Below, one piece after another: positions 36,801 to 49,470 of a stretch of 64,000 nucleotides of DNA (within the stretch, counting starts at the first letter, position 1; each line of letters begins with the position of its first letter). Under the pieces are notes generated by a model. The model saw only the letters and a list, made by a program, of their open reading frames with translations. It had not been told where the DNA came from and made no database searches. Source of the stretch: Cryptomeria japonica (taxonomy: Eukaryota; Streptophyta; Pinopsida; Cupressales; Cupressaceae); assembly GCF_030272615.1 (NCBI RefSeq), contig NC_081408.1, positions 618,262,476 to 618,326,475 of the forward strand, read 5' to 3'. The position numbers were made by a program, and so were the translations under genes.

Positions 36801-38175
36801 CCTAGATCTTCCACAAAATTCAACACGCTACGAGTTCTTGGTAGAACAACTTTGGATCCCCGCTTGTGATATCCCCGAATCTGAAATGATATGTCGCCTT
36901 GTTGGTTCTAAATCCCCATGGTACGGTGAGTTCTACACCTATCTCCGTGATCATACCCTTCCTCCCAACCAATCAAATAACCAACAAAAAACCTTCATTC
37001 GCCAAACTGCTCGATATACCATTATTGCCGAAACCCTATACCGACGTAGTCTTGATGGTACTCTCCTTCGATGTCTAGAACAAGATGAGATAACAAAGGC
37101 TTTGGAAGAGGTACATGAAGGAATTTGCGGGACTCACTCAAGTGGTCCATCACTAGCCAAGAAGATCATGCGAGCTGGATACTATTGGCCATCTATGGAA
37201 AAGGATTCCTACTACTTTGTCAGGAAATGCAAGAAATGTCAAGTTCACGGTGACCTGATACATGCACCAGCATAGGAACTGCAACCAATCACAACACCAT
37301 GGCCTTTTTGTCAATGGGGCCTTGACCTTGTGGGTAAGATTCATCCATCTTCATCCAATGGCCATAAATTCATTATTACCGCCACCGAATATTTCACAAA
37401 GTGGATCGAAGTTGTTCCACTTACCCAAGTCACCGGCAAGCAGATCGCCTCATTCATCCTCAACTACATCATCTGCCGGTATGGTGTACCCATGTCCATC
37501 ATCACAGATAACCGTCTTCCTTTCAAAAATCAGGATGTCCATGAGCTTTGTGAGAAATTTCATATCCAACATCGCTTTTCCACCCCCTATTACCCACAAG
37601 GCAATGGTCAGGCTGAAGCATCCAATAAAAACATATTGAGAATCCTAAAGAAGACAGTCAATGATGCCGGTCGTGATTGGCATGTTCAATTGAATCCAGC
37701 ATTATGGGCATATCAAACTAGCATTCGAACCCCTACAGGTGCAACTCCTTATTCATTGGTCTATGGTGCAGAAGCTATCTTACCTATTGAGGTTGAGATA
37801 CCATCATTACGAGTTTCCTTGCATAATCTCATCGATGATGAAGCATACAGAGTCTCACGTCTTCAGGACTTAGAGTTACTTGATGAGAAGCGACAAGCTG
37901 CATACAATCACCTCAAAGCCTATCAGCAGCGCATGAGTAGAAGCTACAATCACCGAGTTAGATCTCGTACATTTGAGGTAGGTGATCTTGTTCTTCGAGA
38001 GAATCCTCGCAACCAACCAAACAGAGAACATCAAGGCAAGTTTGAATCAAATTGGCTCGGCCCATATGTTGTCACTGCTGTATTCGGGTCTGGGGCATAT
38101 CAGTTGGCTACATCAGACGGAGAAACACTCGCAGATCCAATCAATAGCATGCACCTCAAACGGTTTTATACCTAA
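30889..38175 (+). pseudogene. Tat element gag-pol polyprotein, one frame, five in-frame stops
   Basis: Starts at ATG 30889 (MAQTRSRSRQRE) and stays in one frame for 2,429 codons. Gag domain about 31380-31800; CHHC knuckle CEFHQERGHKISNC near 32276-32317. Protease has LIDNGAG near 32935 (D-N-G-A, a Tat-type variant). A G-patch-like segment, MGYDGQSTLGY, begins at 33697. RT about 35040-35720 with catalytic YVDD at 35551-35562. The first RNase H (about 35970-36360) seems to lack its first Asp (YISATS). The second (about 36424-36800) keeps FDGS, AEYEAL, GDSQLV and the final Asp. Integrase 37105-38175 has the HHCC finger, D (GLDLVG), D (ITDNR) and E (GQAEAS), plus a GPY-type end. Stops: TAG 31036, TAA 31525, TAG 33667, TAG 35890, TAG 37273. 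The products would pack, process, copy and integrate the element. Confidence 0.93.
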
Positions 38176-40540
38176 GGTGTACAGAGCATCAGGCTCCCCT
38201 ACATATCAGAAAATACCAAAAACATTCAGAAAATGTCCTGAAGAAAATACAAAAACATTCAAAGAAAAATCATGCATCCAAACGGTGAACAACCACTCCG
38301 GTGGCACCTTGGGTAAGTACGATGGTGAAAACCTGGCAAACAGGCGCCACTCGTAAAGGCTATGGCTCCATTGTCTTTCAGACTTGTTGCGATCACATCT
38401 ACTTCATACATACATCCATCCATCCAAAAAACATGGCTTGTTATTCCTCTGCAATTATGATAGTACTCCATACATCTTGCATCCCGCTTTTTCATAGTCA
38501 TGTCTAAAACTAGGGGCAATGCCTTTAACCTATTGATGGAAGTGGATTCTACATTGTCTTATGATTCATTAAGTTCTTCATTCAAACAATCATCAAAAAT
38601 CCAAAAACATTCAAAAATATCTCGCAAAAATACCAAAAACATTCAAAACAATTCAAAATCCAAAAACATTAGAAAACATCAAAAATCACACAAAAACATG
38701 GCAACACCTTGTACATACCCATCCATGCAGATACCAAAATAAACATTGACAAACTACTCACACAATGACCACTTATCACTCGACCAACACAATCAACATC
38801 AACAATCCAAACTGTCTTAAACAAGGATGCATCCTTCCTTATCAAAACAAAGACAAGATGACGTTTTCTTTGACAAGAAAATTATGTTAAGCTATCAAAT
38901 ACTTGGTTGATTTATGAGTACAATCATTTGTTTATCTGTATCGGGATCTTTCAACATTATTTTGTATCGTTTGCGCATTACTTCCGATGAAGTTCTGGGG
39001 CATGTACTAATGGTGTCTACGTGGGAAGTTCACCAAGCTACGTGATCTTATGCCAAATGTCATAGATCATTACGGCTTGCTGACTATAGCGTATACCTCA
39101 ACCATATGGGCATGCACCATTACCAAGGATCCTTATTCTTTATTCTTTATGTATATACTGTTTATTTGCAGGTACAATGCTCTTCCTTTGGTTCTTCCTA
39201 CCTCATCCAAACTGGATAAAGGTTTTTATCTCTTAGTATGGTATGCACTTGTCTCAGGATATGATCAGCCTAAGATCAAGGAGGACGATCCAAGTCATGC
39301 ATGAACAGAGATAATCCTTGTCTGTTCCGCAAGCAATACTCTGGTCAACTTGATCCATTATATCAAGTTGCTTGTATTAACTTGCTATATCAAAATCCAT
39401 GTAAGAAATACTCTGGTCATCTTGAATCTTTATGTCAAGTTGCTTGTATTTTCTTACAACATTTTAAAGCTCAATGATGAAAAATAAAGCACCATAGATC
39501 ATCATTCCTTCTCATTTGTATATATTGCATTCCATTGCATTGCATCCATCCATACATTCATAAATAGCTGCATATCATTCATACATAGTAATGACAATGG
39601 ATACTCTATTTTCCTCTTCTTCCATAGGAATGTAATAGGTCCTCCATTTCTTCTATCTAACATTGAACCCCCCCCCCACCCTCCCCATCTCGATAATCAC
39701 CATCACATACCCTACATCATGTCCCAATCAACCTAATCAAGCCACGTTCATCACCATCCATCTCTAAATAGGAGGGATTGTGTTTCCTATCCTAAGTCAT
39801 CCAATAAGTCAAGAAAGTTACTCTATCTGCATAGGTACATCGACTCCCACACACCTAGACTATCAACAGATACTCTGATCAAGTATCTTCGGGTCTCAAC
39901 GGGCATTTATCATAATGACCTAGTCTCAACGGGGCTGCCATGATTCCCCACAACCATCCATCACACGCACATACTATCAATTGATCAACCAATCAAACAC
40001 AATCCAACGGACAATTACATCAATTGTCTACGTCTCAACGAGTATTTTGCTTCATATACCTTGACTTCATCGGGCAATTACATCAATTGTCTAAGTCACA
40101 TCAGGTCACTTTGATTCACTTACTCAGACTTTATCATCTCCAAGCGACCAACTGACATCAACTGTCACGCTTTGACTTGACCGGGGCAATTAAATCGATT
40201 GCACCAGATTGTCCAACCAATTTTGATCAATTGTATAACATCAATCCAAACCCCACACTACATCTACTATGTATCTCTTGCATGACCTCAGGGTACTCGC
40301 TGGCTTGTTGTTTCTTCATATTCACTCCATTTTCTCCCATTCTTTCATCATTAGTTCTAATTTCTTCTATTCTACCTCCCCTCCACTTTGCATTCTTTTT
40401 CGAGAGATCGCCCGATTTTTCAAAACAAAATTCGGCCCATCTCTCGAGGGGGCATACCACCCATTAAATTTACATTTTATGGGGCATTTCTTCACACCTA
40501 TTTTTCTTTCTTTGAAACGACGCGATAAATCGCACCGTCT
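38176..40540 (+). other. Tat element 3' internal region, non-coding
   Basis: No supported ORF. Contents: the GAAAACCTGGCAAACAGGCGCC-type motif (about 38327-38348) shared with LARD-1; A-rich 'caaaaacattc' repeats (38210-38700); an imperfect ~80-bp duplication at 39345-39470 (ATACTCTGGTCA...CAAGTTGCTTGTATT twice); 'TCTCAACGGG' words at 39890-40200; and CTCGAGGGGGCAT near 40443. Confidence 0.6.
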
Positions 40541-40554
40541 CAAAGAGGGGCAAA
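40541..40554 (+). promoter_or_regulatory. Polypurine tract of the Tat element
   Basis: AAAGAGGGGCAAA directly precedes the 3' LTR start TGTAGTCACAT. Confidence 0.8.
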
Positions 40555-42583
40555 TGTAGTCACATAAATCTATCCACTTAATTAAATGAATACTTAGTAT
40601 TTATTTGATTATTTAACCATCAATTAATAATTAATTAAATTAATATTTAATTAATTCATCTTAACCCTCTTCTCCTATTAATTAAATAAATTATTCAATT
40701 TATTTGATTTAATTCACTTAACCAAATTCATACCATTAATTAAATAAATAAATCATATTTGTTTAATTAAATCTTCTCTCACATTTAAATAAATTAATAT
40801 TTATTTAAATCCCCCAAAATCCCACCTCTCACATTTAAATAAATTAATATTTATTTAAATCCCCCAAAATCCCACCTCTCACATTTAAATAAATAAATCA
40901 TTTATTTAAATCACCTTTATCCTCCACCCACTTGTATTTTCCTACAAAAGCAAGTTGCACAATTATTTTAAATAAATAATTTATTTAAATCACCTTTATC
41001 CTCCACCCACTTGTATTTTCCTACAAAAGCAAGTTGCACAATTATTTTAAATAAATAATTTATTTAAATCACCTTTATCCTCCACCCACTTGTATTTTCC
41101 TACAAAAGCAAGTTGCACAACTATTTTAAATAAATTATTTATTTAAAATCCTATTTATCCTCACCCACTTGAAACCTTTAATGGTTTCCCTTAAAGTATT
41201 CAAACTTGATGGCTTTAAAGTCTTCAAACTTGATGGCTTCCTTCTATAGTCTTCTTAAGACTTTAATGGTTTTCCTTAAAGTCTTCAAGCCTTTAATGGT
41301 TCCCCTCAAAGTCTTCAAGCATTTTAATGCTTTATCTTCCTTTTTCTCATTTAAATAAATTAATATTTATTTGAATATTTATCCAAATACAACTTGCACA
41401 CATTTATTGAAATAAATGAATTTTTATTTTAATAAAATCCTATTTTCCCTCACCCACCAAATCCACTTGCAAAATCTAATCCCCTTCTAGATTCTTCTAA
41501 CCCCTTCCTAATTAACTTAATCCATCCCCTAATTATTGTCACATTCCTAAGCAAAATGGAGTCACTTCTCAAAGCCTAAAAGTCTTTGATAACCATTAAA
41601 GGCTTTCAACCTTCAACCACTAAATGTCTCAAAGTCTTGGATAACCTTTGAAAGCTTCCAACCTTCAACCACTAAATGGCTCAAAGTCTTTGATAACCAT
41701 TGAAGGCTTTCAACCTTCAACCACTTAATCCCCAAAGTCTCCAATAACCATTAATGGTTACCTCAAACCCTCCCACATGGTTAAAACATTTGTTTTGACT
41801 CAACCTCTACCCAACCCAAGGGTCTCATCAAGCCTTTAATGCTTTGACCATGATTATCTCTTAATCATTTGCACAAATGTTTATCCTTGCATTAACTCCT
41901 AATCCAGTGGGTAATCCTAATTTAGGCTTGACCCTTACCTTATAGATAACCATGAGGTCTCCTCAGGCATTTAATGCCTCCAACTTCTTCTCTCAACCCA
42001 ATCTTATGTTGACACTTGTCACCATTTCATTGGTGCAAATTGTGCACATGGATCCCCAACTTTCAAGCTTGACCCTTGATTAAACCTTTCAATCCTGGCC
42101 ATCCATTGCTCCATTTTTCCTATAAATAGAACCCATTCCTTCATAATCCAGATCCTGAAAACTTGTATGCATCTAAGCTATAGACATTTTAGAGAGCATT
42201 TTAGCATAAGCAATCTAACATCTTGTCTTTTTGGTTAAAATACATCATTTTAGCATTAGTATTAGCTTTTTATTTCACATTTAGAGCTATACTACAATCT
42301 CAATCCTCCATAAGCATCCATAGTGCAAAAAGCTGCTGAGAGCTACACTATTTTGGAACTTGGAGAGGAGAGGAACAAGGGAGAAGAAGCTAAGGCCATG
42401 CTAAGAGGTAGTTGGAGATGTCTCATGATCTTTGTTTTACTTATTAGATATATTAGCATGTCTCTTTGTGTCTCTTTTGGAATGCCTTCATATGTTTAGT
42501 TTTAGATTGACTAACACTAATGTTTTGTATGTTTTTGTGTTCTTTGATCTTAGACTAACCTTGTGTCATTTAGGAGGGCATCA
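40555..42583 (+). repeat. 3' LTR of the Tat element
   Basis: 2029 bp, nearly identical to 26223-28172 except for about seven substitutions and one additional 79-bp tandem unit (phases at 40913, 40992 and 41071 against two in the 5' LTR). It is followed by GGAGG and the resumed LINE. Confidence 0.95.
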
Positions 42584-42588
42584 GGAGG

Positions 42589-44420
42589 TAGCATGAAAAC
42601 AAGCATGTTGCCAAGCCTCCCACCACTTGTGTCAAATCTCCCTAGAGAAAGGGCATAGAAAAAACAAGTGGGAGCAGCCTTCCTCATTATGCATACAAAG
42701 ATAACAGATAGATGGTCCCTAGAAGCCTCTCTTATGAAAATTCTCCCACATGAGGCATTTCCTCTGAGCAACTAGCCATAAGAAAAAATTACATTTCGGC
42801 CAAGAGAAGCTATTTCAAACCTTCTTCCACTAGGGAACATCTATCAGGCCATGCAATTGCCTATCAAGATGAACATAACATTTAGTAATAGAAAACTTTC
42901 CTTTTGGGTTAGGAGCCCAAGCCAAAATATCTCTCTCCTTGAGGGAGCTACATAACCTACCCTCCAAGATATTAACCAACACCACATGATCTTCATTAGA
43001 GCCACCCAAGGGCCATTCAAGAGGATCCCTCCAGCAAGTCACCTCAACCTCTCCAATGCGCCTAACCATTTTAAAATTCTCCACCTTAACCCATCCAGTA
43101 TTAGTGAAAATGTTGCAAAGAGGTTGAAGCTATGGATAACTAGACAGAATAGGAGGGTGACCATCCCAAGAGTCCTACCAAAAAAGAGCTTCAGAGCCTC
43201 TATTACAATTCTAGAAAAGGCCATCTTTAATAAGTTGGGCACCTTTTTTAAGAGTATCCCAGACACAAGAGCCCCTGCCCATTAAACTAAGATGAGGCAC
43301 CTCGTGATCATTAGCACCAGGGAGATACTTGTGGGTTAAAATATTGGCCCAGTCCTGATCATGGCTGTTATACCACCTCCAATACAGTTTAACCGCCAAG
43401 GCCTTGCTAACCATAGCAATAGATCTGAGGCCAAGACCCCCAACATGTCTCAGTCTACAAACAGAGTCCCATTTAACTAAACTCCACTTAGAAGAAAGAA
43501 AACTACCAAACCAAATAAATTGATGGGCAAGAGCATCAAACTCTCTCACAAAGCTGGAGGGGGGAGCCTGCACAAAACACCTATAAATGGGAAGTGCTTG
43601 CACCACAGTCTTCTGAAGAATCACTCTTCCAGTGGAAGATAACCACCTGTAAGTCTAATGATTAACCTTGCAACAAAATTTATCCAAAATTCCTTGCCAA
43701 AAATCTTTGTGCTAAACCCCCAAATCTAAAGGAATCCCTAGGTCCAACAAAGGAAGAGACCCTGTCTGAAATGTGAGGATCCTGGCAATCCTATTCTGAA
43801 TAAGTCGAGGAGTATTAAAGAAATATATGGATGTTTTATCTTCATTAATTTTCTGACCTGAGGCTTTGCAATAGATATCCAAAGCTCTCCTGAAATTCAC
43901 TGCCTCATTGATTCTGGCCATGCCCATCAAACCTGTGTCATCCACAAACTGAAGATGAGAGTAGGGAGGTAGAACATTACTCCAACTCTAGCCCTGAATA
44001 AGACCATGTCTCACTTGGGAAGTGAGAAATCTGCCAAGACCTTCAGCCATGAGAATAAATAAATAGGGAGATAAAGGGTCCTCTTGCCGAAGCCCCCGCG
44101 AAGCACTAAACAGTTCTAAGGATTCCCCATTAATAAGAACTCAGAAAGAGGTAGAAGTCACACAACTAAGAACCCAATTCACCCACTCTTCTCAAACACC
44201 AAAAGCCAAAAGGATCTTCTATAAGAAATCCCAACTCACCCTATCATAAGCTTTGGCCATGTCAAGTTTAATAAACATAGGCTTCTCCTTAGAGGAAGCC
44301 AACAAATGAATAGCCTCCATTGCTATCACAACTCCATCAAGGATCTATCTTCTATCAATGAAACCACCTTGCTCCTTAGAAACCAAAGTGCAGAGGAGAG
44401 GTTTGAGTCGTTTAGCAATC
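42589..44420 (-). pseudogene. LINE reverse transcriptase, 5'-truncated
   Basis: Read leftwards from 44420. Truncated RT blocks include KLDMAKAYDRVSWDFL (about 44270-44230), RQEDPLSPYLF (about 44095-44060) and the catalytic FVDDT (about 43950-43935). Next is the thumb-like KASGQKINEDKTSIYF (43860-43810) and the post-RT region QALPIYRCFVQAPPS. A zf-RVT finger, CYLCMHNEEGCSHLFFLC, lies near 42710-42655. Stops and frame changes occur throughout. The protein would nick the target and copy the LINE RNA at the nick. The N-terminal endonuclease and ORF1 were never inserted or lie lost beyond the truncation. Confidence 0.88.
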
Positions 44421-44435
44421 CAATCTCAACATCTA

Positions 44436-47400
44436 TTGTACATTATGCTCAGCCAAGATTAAATCAAGATATAATTTTCACCAACTCAAATATTTTATCA
44501 TTAATATATATATATATTATTTATTAGAGGTTTATAAATATTTGTAGATTTTTTTTATTTTTTTCAAAGTTAAATTCTGAATTAAGGTACCAATCTTTTT
44601 AGTAATGTGATCAAACTATTTATTATATATTGGTACATGAATATTTAGTTTTATTAATATTATTAATTATTTTGAGAGTTTTGAATTTTGTGTGGTCTAA
44701 AAATAAAATATTAAATTCATCAAAAAACTTCATTATATACTTTGATATTTATAGTTTCACTTATGTTTAATTTTATTTTCAAAATATTTATATAAATAAT
44801 AATACTAAGAAAAGAAAAATGTTAAATATTATATATAAATTTAAAAATGAACATATAAATATAATATTTACTCACATATGTTTTGATTGAAGTGTTGTTA
44901 ATTTAAGGTGATTTTTAAGTGCATCACATTAGAAAAGCACCCACATTCTCCTAAAATAGAATAGTTGTCATTGCAATCCAAAAATTGGCTAAATAAGTTA
45001 ATATGTGTGTCATTAGAAACAGTCTTATAATGCCTCTAAAAAATGTTGGGATTTCAAATACGACCAATCAAAATAGAGGAAAAATTTAGATTTTTATTTA
45101 CTTGGCATAAAAAACTATTCATATACATAAAGCTTGATTATATGAAAAATAATAAAAAAGTTTTGATTGGTTTAAATAAAATTATTTAAACAACTTGGCC
45201 TATAGTTCCATGTCATGACAGGAACTAATATGAATACTTTGGATCTTTCCCACATAAATGATTCAATATTACAACTACTAAATAATTTTTCATTTATGAA
45301 TTATTAATTACGCGTAGTAAATGTAAATTTTAAGGAAGTTCAAGGAATGTAAACTTGTTTCATATTTTTGAGGTTTATATGACATCTTGTCTAATTATTA
45401 GAGTTCTATATAGGTCTTCAATTGTGAACTACTATACTAAGCATGTAGTAACAAAAATTTTAGGACATTTGTATATAAAAAGGATGGTTTTCTAGAGGTA
45501 TAAATGTGTCACTTTTATTTCTTTTTAATTGTCTTGTTTAAATATTTTGGATCACCTTCCAAGTTTCTAATAATCATCTTATAATATATATTCTCATCAT
45601 GATTCATTCTTATTTGTCTAGGTTAACATTTATCCATAAGTCTAGATGTTGATTTTTTTAATAGGATCATGGGCTTTTAACTTTGAAAGATAAAAAATAC
45701 ACAAAAAATAATATCTCATAACTTCCACAAGATGAAGTGAGATGGTTAAGTGATATCCATGACATTCTCCTCCACAAACCTTGTATTGGCCATACCCCTA
45801 TATAAATCTTGTGATTCACATCATATCCAACTATGAAGATCATAAATCAAATATATAATTAGACCAATATATCATGTCTTTATACATGGAAAAAAAGACA
45901 TGCATAACATTATAAAGCATGATAAAAATACGCATCTTTAATTTAATAATTTAATAATTTTATCTATGACATAACATGAAGAACTATTCACAATAATGTA
46001 CAAGCAATACTCTAATTAGTCTTATACAACTCACAAAATGACATCACATTAACCAAGCATTTCTCTAAATCATCCATTAATGTACTATTGATTAAATGAT
46101 CCATACAAGTATGACTAAAAAAATGGATAACATAATCATAAACATATGTACCACAATCTAATACATACAATATTATAAATGTACCACCAAACAATTAAAT
46201 ACTAAAAACATACTAAACATAAACATTACTAAAAGAATTAATTCTAATTGAAATGCATATGCATGAACATTAAACTCAATTCTATTAATTTAGACTTAAT
46301 TATTCATATATCACTTAATCATCTAATTATAAAACTCACATTATTACAAAATATTTTTTATTTTTTCTATTATTAATTATACCAAACTAATATAATATGA
46401 ATTTAATGCTATTGTACATTTTAGTTATTAAAAAAAATAATTAAATGATTATGATAACAAAGAAACAAATGATGTAGTGCAGTGCTCCTAGTTAAGGAAA
46501 AATCAAATTAAACTAAGATAATGTTCATGGTATCATCTCTTCAAAAGAAAAATTTGTCTATTGCAACGAAACAATAGGTCTAATCATTCATACTCTATTA
46601 AATGTCTAATTTGGTTCTTACTTCCAAAAAAATTCAAAAACTAATACATGATGGTAGATGTTCGATGTGTAGTTATCTCTATAAAATATAAAATTTTACA
46701 CATCATCCACATTAAAAATATGAAATATTTATCTTATTTCTATAAAATGAAACTATGTTCCATTAAGAGACCACCTGTAAATATCATCCAACTTAATGAT
46801 TATAGCAAAATAAAAGTTAAAAACAAGAGAATACAAGAGAATATTATTTAAGAAAAAATTGATGCATATTATTTTATAAAGGATAAATCCAATACATTTA
46901 ATAATCTTAAGAAGCATAACTAATTTTTAGAGACCAGAATCTAATATTGACAACAAATTGATTTAATGACATCTAACTATTGAACATGGACATATCTAAG
47001 ACTCCTACCCTAACAAATTTCTAAAACTAAAACTTACAATACTAGACTCCATGAGGCACAAAAGTCATTGTAGATGTTCAAAATGTAATTCTCTAGTAAA
47101 TTCAAGAGCTTATTAAAAAAAAGATTAATATAAAAAAGATCCAAAAGATGTAACAATTCAGTGGAACAGTTCCTTCAAATAAACCTTGTAATTTAATTTA
47201 CCTGAATCATAAGGAGAGATGTAGTGATGTAACGTGAAAAACATTAAAAAAATTCAATATATAATATTATATTATTAAGTTTTATTGTACTAATATGTAA
47301 TATTATTATTTTCTATTATTTTTTTAGGTAATAATATTATAATATAGTATTACTATTAATTTATTTTGTTTTGATTATTATAATATTATTTTATATTTTA

Positions 47401-48936
47401 TTGAAAATAATATTCTTAATATTAATTTGAAATATTTGAAATGTATTATATTATTATTTTAAATTATTTTTAGTTATAATATTACTTTTAGAGTTTTATT
47501 AGTAATATTATATTAATAAAGTGCTATATAAGAAATATAATATTATTATATTTTTATTTTGAAAGTGTAATGTTATTTTATAGTTATTAAAGTGTATAAT
47601 ATATATTATATTTTATATTTACATATATATTAAGGTGTACAATAATTATTTTTAAATGTATAATGTATAAAAGATTGAACAATATTTTTAATACATATTA
47701 TATTTAAGTATATAGTATATTGGATTAGGGTTTGATTTTAAATCTTGGTTAGAGTTAAGGTTAGGATTATGTTTAGGGCTAGAGCTATTGTTAAAATTAG
47801 GATTATGATCATGAGAGAATAACAATTATGATGGGTTTTAGTTGAAAATTAGGGTTAGGGTTAGGGTTAGAGTTAGTGATAGTATGTGATAGAAAAATTT
47901 AGGATAGATAAATGGGAAATTGTAAACAATCCAAACAATTATCACCATGAAATTGGCATTTTGAGGCTTTAATCTAACATACTCCTCTAGGTGGCTTTTC
48001 TTTTTTCATAGTCCTAAAAGCTATGCAAGAAGAATACTTAGGTTATGGAGCAGCTTTACCAAATCAAGGAACAAGCTCTCCAATTTTAGTTTGGTCATAG
48101 GTCTATTCAATGTAAATATGCAATACAGTGCATGAAGGTTACAATACCTATTGCCTATGATATGAGTAGTTCAGATTTGTGTTATTGTTGTAAATATGTA
48201 TTCTAGTGCTGGTGAGCTTTGTAATCAATATTTTATTCATTCTATTATCATTGCTCGTTATCTCTTTATATGTAATCTTTTTGCTTTGGTTTAATATAAA
48301 CAAAAGTAGTATAAGGGAATTGTACTTCAACCAAGTATAAAGGAGGGCTTGATGGAGGTGTCCAGTATTTAGGACATTACATGACACCTTGGCTCCCACC
48401 CCTTGTCAATTAAAAGTCAAACATTAATATTAAAAATATTATTTTTTTTCAAATTATTTTTATAACATATAAAATAGAGTACATATTAAATCAGCTATGA
48501 GTAATCATACATATTGCATTTACTATCCATCTCTAAATCTAGGTGAATGCAAATATATATTTATATTCCAATTATATAACCACTTGTATGCAAATAGTGA
48601 TCTGTAGGATCGTGTCACGTTTTATTCAATACTAACTTAATTTTTTGACCCACTTGTAATACAAGTCACATTTTTACAAATAGTAGTTGTACAGGTTCAA
48701 TAGTTGTACACCCAATTGTGCTTATAATACCTAGTCTTGCCACATATTTATATTATATATTGTAAATAAATAATTAAATTGTAATTAATTTTTTTATTAT
48801 CAAATATTGGTTAAAATGGATCAAGAACACATTAGAACAAATAAATGTTATATAAAAAGGACATAAATATGTTCATTAACAAGTGAAATAAATATATCAT
48901 AGCCATCCATTATAAGTGTGTCATTTATGTCTTCGG
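44436..48936. other. AT-rich DNA, no gene recognised
   Basis: 4.5 kb with dense stops in all frames. It holds a short (AT)n at 44499-44518, an inverted pair ACCAATCAAAA/TTTTGATTGGTTT at about 45063 and 45164, an extremely A/T-rich 'TAATATTAT' stretch at 47240-47720, and TTAGGG-like repeats at 47848-47876. It may be old, unrecognisable transposon residue. Confidence 0.5.
47240..47720. repeat. Low-complexity AATATTAT-rich tract
   Basis: Almost pure A/T with recurrent TAATATTAT words. No unit of fixed length is visible. Confidence 0.6.
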
Positions 48937-49085
48937 ACATGTAGTGTTGTGGTTAAAACACTTTGTTGGTGAAGTGATCACTAAGGTTCAAACCCTTGTT
49001 GGGCCATTGTGCTAGCAGGCCTCGTGTTTTTGTTGGGTCGTCAACAAATGATTTTTGGTGTTCGACTATTGATCTTTTTGTATTG
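48937..49085 (+). mobile_element. tRNA-derived SINE-like unit
   Basis: A pol III promoter-like pair is visible: a partial A box TAGTGTTGTGG (48942-48952) and a good B box GGTTCAAACC (48985-48994), about 33 bp apart, as in tRNA genes. The head reads like a degenerate tRNA, and the tail is T/G-rich, ending near TTTTTGTATTGG. I could not identify target duplications. It could also be a lone tRNA pseudogene. Confidence 0.5.
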
Positions 49086-49097
49086 GATATAAAATGA

Positions 49098-49470
49098 TGT
49101 TGGTGCATCATGCTAATGTGTAATTTTAATATTGTTTGGTCGAGATATTTCTAGACTCAGGAGTATGTTTTTCAATAATTTTCAAATATTTTTGTTTAGC
49201 TAAAGAAAATTGGGTTAGAGGAATTTTGGGAACTAATTTCTTAAATAAGAGGATACTGATCATATTAGTTTTTGGGTTGAATTAGCCTATTTTTGTGTAT
49301 AAAAGGAGGCAATGTTCTAGCCTCAAGACAAGACAGAGTGTCCATAGAAATAAGTAATCTATATAACTCTCAGTACTGGCATATACATTTTCAATAGCAT
49401 ATTTATTGGTTTTATGTCGATTGTTGGTACAGTGTGTAGAATCTTAGTTTTAATGAGCAGCTATGCATCA
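49098..49470 (+). repeat. Copia-type LTR remnant (single)
   Basis: 373 bp starting TGTTGGTGCATCATG and ending GCTATGCATCA, followed at once by a methionine-tRNA-type primer site. A TATA box TATAAAAG is at 49298-49305. No second LTR is found in the window, so the element is truncated. The short internal remainder (to about 49940) has no gag. Confidence 0.75.

Larger units (their letters stand above)
26223..42583 (+). mobile_element. Young Ty3/gypsy (Tat-type) LTR retrotransposon with dual RNase H
   Basis: 16.4 kb, flanked by duplication GGAGG (26218-26222 and 42584-42588). LTRs are 1950 and 2029 bp; the size difference equals one 79-bp repeat unit, and I count only about seven other differences by eye. 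Order: LTR, primer site, 2.7-kb leader, one-frame gag-pol (30889-38175), 2.4-kb 3' region, polypurine tract, LTR. Two RNase H domains between RT and integrase are the known hallmark of the plant Tat group. Five in-frame stops and no frameshift break the ORF. It inserted into the LINE very recently on this evidence, so the stops either predate the last transposition or arose very quickly. Confidence 0.93.
25052..44420 (-). mobile_element. 5'-truncated LINE, split by the Tat element
   Basis: A non-LTR element on the minus strand. Own sequence is 42589-44420 (RT part) plus 25052-26222 (3' part), about 3 kb. It ends in a short poly(A), seen as eight T at 25052-25059. Duplication CAATCTCAACATCTA occurs on both sides. 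It is truncated inside the RT domain at 44420, the usual result of incomplete target-primed reverse transcription. The Tat element sits between the zinc-finger and RNase H parts with duplication GGAGG. Confidence 0.9.
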
